Source of the DNA: Limnoperna fortunei
Taxonomy: Eukaryota > Mollusca > Bivalvia > Mytilida > Modiolidae
Direction: 5' to 3'
DNA length: 64,000 bases
NCBI GenBank assembly: GCA_944474755.1
Contig: OX104118.1
Coordinates: 74,975,865 to 75,039,864 of the forward strand
The notes beneath the pieces were generated by a model. That model was not told the origin of the DNA. It was given only the letters and a program-made list of their open reading frames with translations, and searched no databases. Positions 54,101 through 63,100 of this stretch are shown one piece after another. Position 1 is the stretch's first letter. Every line of letters begins with the position of its first letter. A program made the position numbers and the translations under genes.

Positions 54101-57100
54101 TCTCTTGTTATATATGACCAGTGTGGACACAGAAAAACGTCTCGCCTGCATTCCGCATCAGTAAGGAAAATAAATTTCGTCATAAGCATTACGTAAAAAG
54201 CATTAAATATCAGCAGCGGCCTGTATACCAAATATTGTCACCATACCATGCATAGTTACAGAGGAACTGTCCTAATACAAAAACTTTAACGTAGTTGCTG
54301 GACCGTGAAATTGAGGTCAAGGTCAGGTGACACCTACCAGACAGTCATGTACTATTCATCAGCAACCTATATACCAAATATTGTCATCCTACAATGCTTG
54401 GTTACAGGGGAACAGCAGTAACCTAAAAACTTTAACGTAGTCGCTGGACTGTGAAATTGAGGTCAAGGTCAGGTGGCACCTACCAGACAGTCATGTACTA
54501 TTCATCAGCAACCTATATACCAAATATTGTCATCCTACCATGCATAGTTACAGAGAAACTGCAGTAACACAAAAACTTTAACGTAGTCGCTGGACCGTGA
54601 AATTGAGGTCAAGGTCAGGTGGCACCTACCAGACAGTCATGTACTAGTCATCAGCAACTTATATACCAAATATTGTCTTCCTACCATGCGTGGTTACAGA
54701 GGAACTGTCGTAACCCAAAAACTTTAACGTAGTCACTGGACCGTGAAATTGAGGTCAAGATCAGGTGACACCTACCAGACAGTCATGTACTAGTCATCAG
54801 CAACCTATATACCAAATATTGTCATCCTTCCATGCATGGTAACAGAGGAACTGTCGCAACCCAAAAACTTTAACGTAGTCACTGGACAGCGAAATTGAGG
54901 TCAAGGTCAGGTGACACCTACCAGACAGTCATGTACTAGTCACCAGCAACCTATATACCAAATATTGTCATCCTACCATGCGTGGTTACAGAGGAACTGT
55001 CGTAACCCAAAAACTTTTACGTAGTCGCTGGACCGTGAAATTGAGGTCAAGGTCAGGTGACACCTACCAGACAGTCATGTACTAGTCATCAGCAACCTAT
55101 ATACCAAATATTGTCATCCTACCATGCGTGGTTACAGAGGAACTGTCGTAACCCAAAAACTTTAACGTAGTCGCTGGACCGTGAAATTGAGGTCAAGGTC
55201 AGGTGACACCTACCAGACAGTCATGTACTAGTCATCAGCAACCTATACACAAATATTGTCATCCTACTATGCGTAGTTACAGAGGAACTGCCATAACCCA
55301 AAAACTTTAACGTAGTCGCTGGACCGTGAAATTGAGGTCAAGGTCAGGTGACAGGTGACTGACTGGCAAGTACTCATCATAAGCTACCTCTGTACCAAAT
55401 TTGATGGACCTAGGGCTTGGGCTTACAAATATATGAAGCAAGATGTCAGTGTTTACGCCGCCGCCGCCGGATTCCCATACATATGTCTCGCCCCCAGCGA
55501 CTTTCGTCGCAGGCGAGACAAAAATTAAGTATTAGCATCAAAGTATAAGCCTTAACTACAAGGAAATCAATAGCTTATTATAATCTTGGTAATGTAATAG
55601 TTGATTAATTGCAATTAAAAATACTTTGAGTCTATTCAATTCTCTAATTGTTATTAAAAGAAGCATTCCTAGCCGAAGGGTCATTTGTCACTACAGGTGT
55701 TGAGTAGCAATAAACAACTGTTACAAAGGTGTAATTTAATGTCATTTGTGCCATGATCAGTATTATCTCAACATTCGTTTCATATAGTGTGTCATTGATA
55801 TGCACTAATGAAGATAAAATAAAGCTTATCTCTAAAATATTTTATTTTATTATTTGAATTTATGTTCAAAGGAGTAACCAAACTTGTAATTCCGATAATA
55901 ATGTGTTACTAATTTTAACATCGAAAATGAACTCCTTATATCTCCCCTCCTTGAACGGAAGTCGATATTTCTTCGTACTGTTTACAATTAAATGATACCT
56001 GCATGCATTTAATAAAAACACAAAACCTGCTTACATAATCACAAAAATCATATATTATATTTACAAATAAATGACCAATCTTGGACATTTTCATATTATT
56101 GTTCGCAAGTTCTGATCTGTTAAAGAAGATTTATTCTTTACTGGATTTTTAATTTCGTGGTCTGAGGTCCCCACGAAAACCACAAAAACTGATACCCCAC
56201 TAACAAAAAGTATTTCACAGTATTTAAAATGGATAACCATATTTACAAAACATGTACTGTTATTCTAATGTTAAGGTAGTTTCAGATTTTACAAAATAGG
56301 TACTGTCAATAGCAATAATTTTTTTTAATGTAAAAAATACAATGTTTTTATTGTTCAATTATGTTTATAAGAAAAGATAAACACCTTCAATGTGCATAGA
56401 ACCCTATGCAAAGGTTCAATAGTTAAGATTTTCATATTTCACTTGACTTACAAACAGAAGGACCCATGAATGTAATTTAGTGGCTCCTAATCCTTTGCTA
56501 ATGTATGTAAAAAAAAATTGTGTTATAATTTCAGAAGTATCAGAAGATTTATCAAAATGTTTGTCAGTTAATTTACTTCCATTGAAATTTGTTAAAAATG
56601 TCACACCCTCTCATAATGATACATCTTCATGAACAATATCTAAGGCATAAGTCAGAATACAAAAAGGTAGGATGTTGGACAAGCTTTATAATATTTACAA
56701 AAATTTGGCCTTAATGTCAAAAGTCATATGAAGGTCATTTTGATATGTGACATACTGTCTCATGGAGACACATCTAATGACTAGGTTAAAAGAGAAAAAT
56801 TAAAGCCAGACACTCTTTCCCTATAAAAATTTGACCTTGATGTCAAAGGTCAAGTTCATATGAAGGCCATCATAATACATGACACACTTTCTCAGGGTGA
56901 TACATCCACCTGACATGTACAATATCAAAGGTTAAAAGACAACAATTACTGGAAGGACAAGCTTTGGTGATAAGAACAAGAAGAAAGAAGATAAAATGAT
57001 CTTCCTTCCTCCATAGATGAGACATAATTTTATCAGTACAAAATATTCCCAAGCTGCATATACCTGCAGAACTGGTTGGATAAATCTCCTGGTAAACTCC

Positions 57101-60100
57101 TCTTCCCAGTTTGACCTTGAAGCTTTGTCCAGTAGTCCACATATGTTTGGAGGATTATTCTCTCCTAAAATGAAATAAAAAAACGTGATGCTATACATTT
57201 GTGATATATCTTCCAAAACAGTGCATTTATTGTGTTTTAAAACAATGTATTCCTATTTTAACTGTGATGCTTTATTATGTAGTTCAAATATGTTTAAAAG
57301 ACTGTTAAAACAAAATTTAAAAAATGTAAACTCCCACACCTTCCTGCTGCTCCTCCGTGTTTGAAGTATTATTTATGAATAGACTTCGTTGTGATTAAGA
57401 ATGAAAACTTTATAGTTTATAATCAAAGTCATCCCACAAGACTTCATCTGATTGATAACTGTTAATGTTTTTGTATTTTCTAAATTTGATATTTCAAAGT
57501 ATTTAGAATAATAGTCTCCAATGATAATATACTTTGACTTGTTTGATGTTAACAGAATGGTTCATACTATATCTAAAGGTCAGTTCTGTATTTTTGAAGA
57601 AATAAGTCATTTCTTATGTTGACTGTTTCTTGACTATAAACAAACTTTGCAGTTCTTTACATAGTGTTCATGTTTGGCCAAAACATTGTCTTCTGTGCCA
57701 ATTTTTGCCATTTTTCTATGCCAAAATGGCATGTATTTTTTCTTTACAGTTTGGATCACATTGATGATAGAATAACAATTCTTTCTTCAGGAAGTACGAC
57801 TTCATAAACATATGACAATTCATCAGCATGAAGGAAATAAATCTCCAAATACATGGTGCTAAGATTTTGCCCATCCTACCAGTATTTAACCATCCACCAG
57901 TTTCTTAATAACATTGCCACTCGTAGTTAAAACACAAATTTTAGTACTGGAAACTGGTAGTTGTTTTATCATTTGATGAACATGTCATTGTGAAAAACTT
58001 TGCGGTAAGTACGCTCGCGAAAGCATATCAGCTAGGACTAGTCTTTTCCTAGGTCTGTAAAATAGTACAAAATTGAATCTTATAGTAATGTAACAAGCAT
58101 ATGCTGTAACCTATGATTACTCAACGGTTTCTTAAGTATTGACTCTAAAGGTTTGTGATCCGATTTGATAGTTATTTTCTTTCTGTAAGTGTACATATTA
58201 CATGTTTCAATCCCAAATAAGACAGCCAAAAGTTCCTTTTTAATTTGCACATTGCATATGGTTTGGCTGCAATCATCACTCTTAAGGTATAAGTAATTGG
58301 CACTTCATCATGGAGCAAAACAGCACTTAACCCAGATTTCGATGCATCCCATTTAATTTTTACATCGTTTGTTTGTAACACTCAAGTATGCAAGTGCAAG
58401 AACCGGTTTTTGTGTCAAAACATCTGTTATTTCAGCATAGCTTGTTCTTGTATCCATTTGAACTCTGCATCTCGAACAGTAGCTACTCATGATCAGCTCT
58501 GTTTTTAAATTTAGATACTTTAATGACCCTAGCAGTCTTCAACTCCTATAAAGTCTTTTGGTGGGGGCTTGAAGACAATCGCTTCAATTTTATTGGAATC
58601 TGGCTTTCACCATCGCTTGACAGTACATGACCAATATATTTTACGCCTGTGTGGCATCAAATTTACCCTTGTCTTTGTTTAGTATAAGTCCTATACCAAA
58701 CTATACTTCCCCATACCCAGATGTCGTTGATGTCAGTCTCATTTTTTTAATAGCTTAGATACAATTTTTTGGAAATCTTCCTGAGCGCTACTTATACCAA
58801 AAGATAAGCAACAGGAAGCAATAACACCCAAAAACCCAAAAGGTGAATTAACAGCTATGACGAAGCATCAAGAATTATTTGCCAGTATCCATTGTTTGAA
58901 TCCATTTTAATGAAGTACCTTTCCACTGTTTTTTTATCAGTGATTGATATATAATCAGTAACTGAAAATATTCATGCTCTTAATCACTGTGTTCAAATGT
59001 CTCCAATGTAATCAAATGCAACTTTCAAGATTTTAGTTTTTCCACCACAACAAAAGAATCAACTTTATGGATTACTCCAGTGCCTTCGATGTTCTGCAAC
59101 CTTTTATGTACATTTTCACACGGTGCATTGAGTATTTTCCTGGGTGAATTGATAAGAGGTGTGACCAATTTACCAATTTTAATATGATGTTTTTTAAGAC
59201 CTCTTAACACTTACAGAAACTCTTACACCCATTCTTTCCTACACCATGCAGTAATGTTATTTAATACAATGTACAGAAATGCTCAAATTTGTTCTGTAAG
59301 TAATAAGTTTGATTTAACAACAACAAAAAACATAATATTAACTACAAGTACTATATCATGGAAATTGAACATTAAAGGGTTCCATATTTTTCAAAGGCTC
59401 AAACATTTTTATTTTTAATAGCAATTTATTCTTGAAGAGAATGAATATACCATAACTTTGATATGAGATAAATGATGGTGGTTATTTTTTCTTTAAGCTT
59501 AAAGTCTCTTCTTCATTATTGCAAAACTACAATATTTTGTGTCCTTAACGTGTATGGAATATAAAAACTTATTAGTAGGTACAATTCTATGTAATAACTT
59601 AAACTGGAATGTAAATAAATAAGGATTGGAGTGCATTTTTTTCCACATATTTTTAAGTGCTAAAACTTAATCACCTTCACATATATCCTTTTTTCATCAG
59701 ATCGTTTTAAGTTGTGTTAAAAAAGGACTGATCCCATGTTTCGACTTTCTTGGATGTGTATAAATTTAAGTAAAATGATTCCAATTCTTTCAGAATTGAT
59801 CCCTGATCAGAGATATTATTAGCATTAACATCAATTACTTCTGTTAGCATCTTTTTCGCAGAATAGTGCTTCTCTAACTTTCAGAAATATTCAGTAATTT
59901 TTTCTCTCCATTTTCGTACCAATTAACACGAGAACGGAGTAAATGGCCAGATATAATTCTATCCCTTATATGTTCAAGCTCCTGTTTCTTTTGATCCTAT
60001 GCCTCCATGATTGTACAATTAGGAAGTTAATTTAATCTAAATTCAAGAGCCTGAATATCTTGTTCAAGTTTTAACTTGGCAACTTTTGTAGCCTTTGACT

Positions 60101-63100
60101 TAATAATACTCTAAATCATACTCTAACAATGAAAGAAATTAAATTTCTTTTAAATAACAATTCCTATCCAATTATTAAAATTTTTATTAAATTTCTACAA
60201 GAATGCTGGCAAATGAGAAAACACAATTAAAAGCATAATAAATAAATTAGTACCGCTGTCACGCCATGTTAATATTGCTATGTTTGTAATTATAAACTGT
60301 TTATTGACATTTTTGCTTATTCTTTGTGCTATAACCATTTAATGTAAATGTACGTGTTTATGCAAATAAATATTGTCTTGTCTTGTCAATAATATATTGA
60401 AAGGAAAAACTCCGAATCTTCATCTTCTAAATCTCAAAGAATTGCTGATCATTACATTTTAACATACCATTACATGAAATAAGTTGTCAATGTTTCCTGA
60501 TAAATAATTCTTATGTATGGTATCTGTGACACACTGTCTAATCATGTCAAATGATTTTGGATTCCTTGTTTTTGGTAGCCAAAACTGCTTCATATGAAGC
60601 ATTAAATCTTTACAACAGAGGATGATCAGTTTCAGTGATTTTTGCACTTTAAATCTGTCATCCAACTACATTTAATCCATTTCCTTAATAACCTGTTAAA
60701 TTTTGCTTGGCGTAACCTTTGTGTATTTCCTTTTAATTATATCAAACCTTTTCATTGGCAGTATGTTGACCTTTGACATTATGTCAACCTTAAAAGTTAT
60801 GAGTTTGCTGTTCATGATAAGTGTAACATAACATACATCCAATTTTATGTCTGTTTTGACAGATGATTTATTGTCTATTATACCCACGTCTCTCAGCCAG
60901 ATTTGCAGTCACCCTCCTCATTAGCATTAATGTCACACACTTTCTTGCCCACACTTTTGACAATTGAAAGAAGGTTTCCTATCGTATTTGCTGCTCTCTT
61001 TCTGAGATTCTATATAGCCGTTAAATTTCATAACTTTGGGCACTTGTGTTGGTTTTCGGACGGAAAGACGGAAAGGTAAGATTCTGTTGCACATAATCGC
61101 TTTGATTTGTCTTTTTGATTCTTCTTTAGCTTTCCAAATTCATATTGCTTTTTCAAGAGCTAATACATCTTCCCAGAGCAGTCTCTCTATGTATTTCTGA
61201 GTTTGTCCCACAGACAATTCTGTCTCTAGCATATATGTCAATTGTTTCTGCCTACCTTGGAAACAAATGTTGAATTTTATCATTCAACAGTAATAGTCTG
61301 TCTAAAGATACAATTCCTTTGAAACTTTTGGTTCTCCGAACTTAAATGTGTTGGAAATATCTCTTCCCTCTTGTCCTATTATGTATAAGATAGGTTTGAT
61401 TTTTCATATGATGCCATTGCTACATCAAGGTAAAGTTACGTTGTTTGTTTCCACTTTTTCCAACTGTCTGCTATATTTCCTTCAATAAGTCCATTTCTGA
61501 AGGCTGTTTTAAGTGCTCCATGTTTTGAACTTCACAAAGAAGCATTGGATAACTGATGCAATTACATAATTAATACATATAATTAGTTAATCCCCAAAGG
61601 AAACAAAAATATACCGGACCTGACACCATATAATATTCTCTAGCAAGATACAGACACAATGGTGTTGCAGTTCAAGTGACTTTAATGGGACGTCAGAATA
61701 AGTTTATGTATGTTAGGTAAAGTTTCTTTGTTTGTTTGAATGGTGTTTTAATGCCACTTTCAGCAATTTTTCAGCTATTTCATGGCGTCCAGTTTTTATT
61801 GGGGGAGGAAGCCGGAGTACCCGGAGAGAACCCTCGACCTGCGGTAGGAAAACTGGCAAGACTTAGGTAAAGTAAAGCTTCTTATATATATTGTCATAGG
61901 GTACAATGTAAGAGAATCAAGTTAAAAGATTTATTTCACATGAGTCACACATAACTACACCCATGTTGTGTTCATCCATGATCCGAGCCAGAAGAAAACT
62001 ATAAAAAAAATTGAGCTATGCTCACTAATTGATACCCCAAGCTTTCCAATTTTCAAAACATCCCAAATATTAATCTGATCAAAATGTTTGATATCAGGTG
62101 CACAATAGGACTATGTGACAAAGATTCTGTGTGTTTCATAAAATTCCATTCTCCATTCGGTTGTGTAGGAGCAGTTGCGCATAAGAGAAAGTGTAATGGA
62201 TGCATGGAGAGACACCCCCTTCACTATATACCCCCGCTTTTCAAGTGACAGAACATACTCTTAAGAATCAAATATGAAATCTTGTTCAGAAACAAGATTT
62301 CATATTTGATTCTTAAGAGTTTGTTCTGTAAGGAGGCCGGGTCTAGACCTATGTTCTCTGGTACCATGTAAGTATCTTACCTATTACAGCCATGTTGTGG
62401 TTGTTCATGATCTGAGACAGAAGGAAATGAATCAGAACCATGATGTCATCTTTGTTTTTACAGAGTACATTCTGTAAGGAGGTCAGGTCTAGATCTATAT
62501 GCTTTAATAAGTATCTTACCTATGACAGCCATGTTGTGTTCATCTATGATCCGAGCCAGAAGGAAATGAATCAGAACCAGGATGTCATCTTTGTTCTAAC
62601 AGAGTACATTCTGTAAGGAGGTCAGGTCTAGATATATATGCTTTAATAAGTATCTTACCTATGACAGCCATGTTGTGTTCATCTATGATCCGAGCCAGAA
62701 GGAAATGAATCAGAACCAGGATGTCATCTTTGTTCTAACAGAGTACATTCTGTAAGGAGGTCAGGTCTAGATATATATATGCTCTAGTAAGAATCTTACC
62801 TAGGATGGCCATGTTGTGTTCATCTATGATCCGAGCCAGAAGGAAATGAATCTGAACCAAGATTATATCTTTGTATTTATCCAGTACATTCTGTAAGGAG
62901 GTCAGGTCTAGATCTATATGCTCTAGTAAAAATCTTACCTATGACAGCCAGGTTGTGTTCATCCATGATCCGAGCCAGAAGGAAGTGAATGAGAACCAGG
63001 ATGTCATCTTTGTTTTTACCCAGAACATTCTGTAAGGAGGTTAGGTCAAGATCTATGTGCTCTAGTAAGTACTGAGCAACCTCTCCTTGTTCTATGTTTG

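Noticed and set aside
58172..58381. 69-codon frame as a host gene
   Set aside because: The KIKWDASKSGLSAVLL stretch is a retroelement RNase H remnant, in order with other gag-pol fragments.
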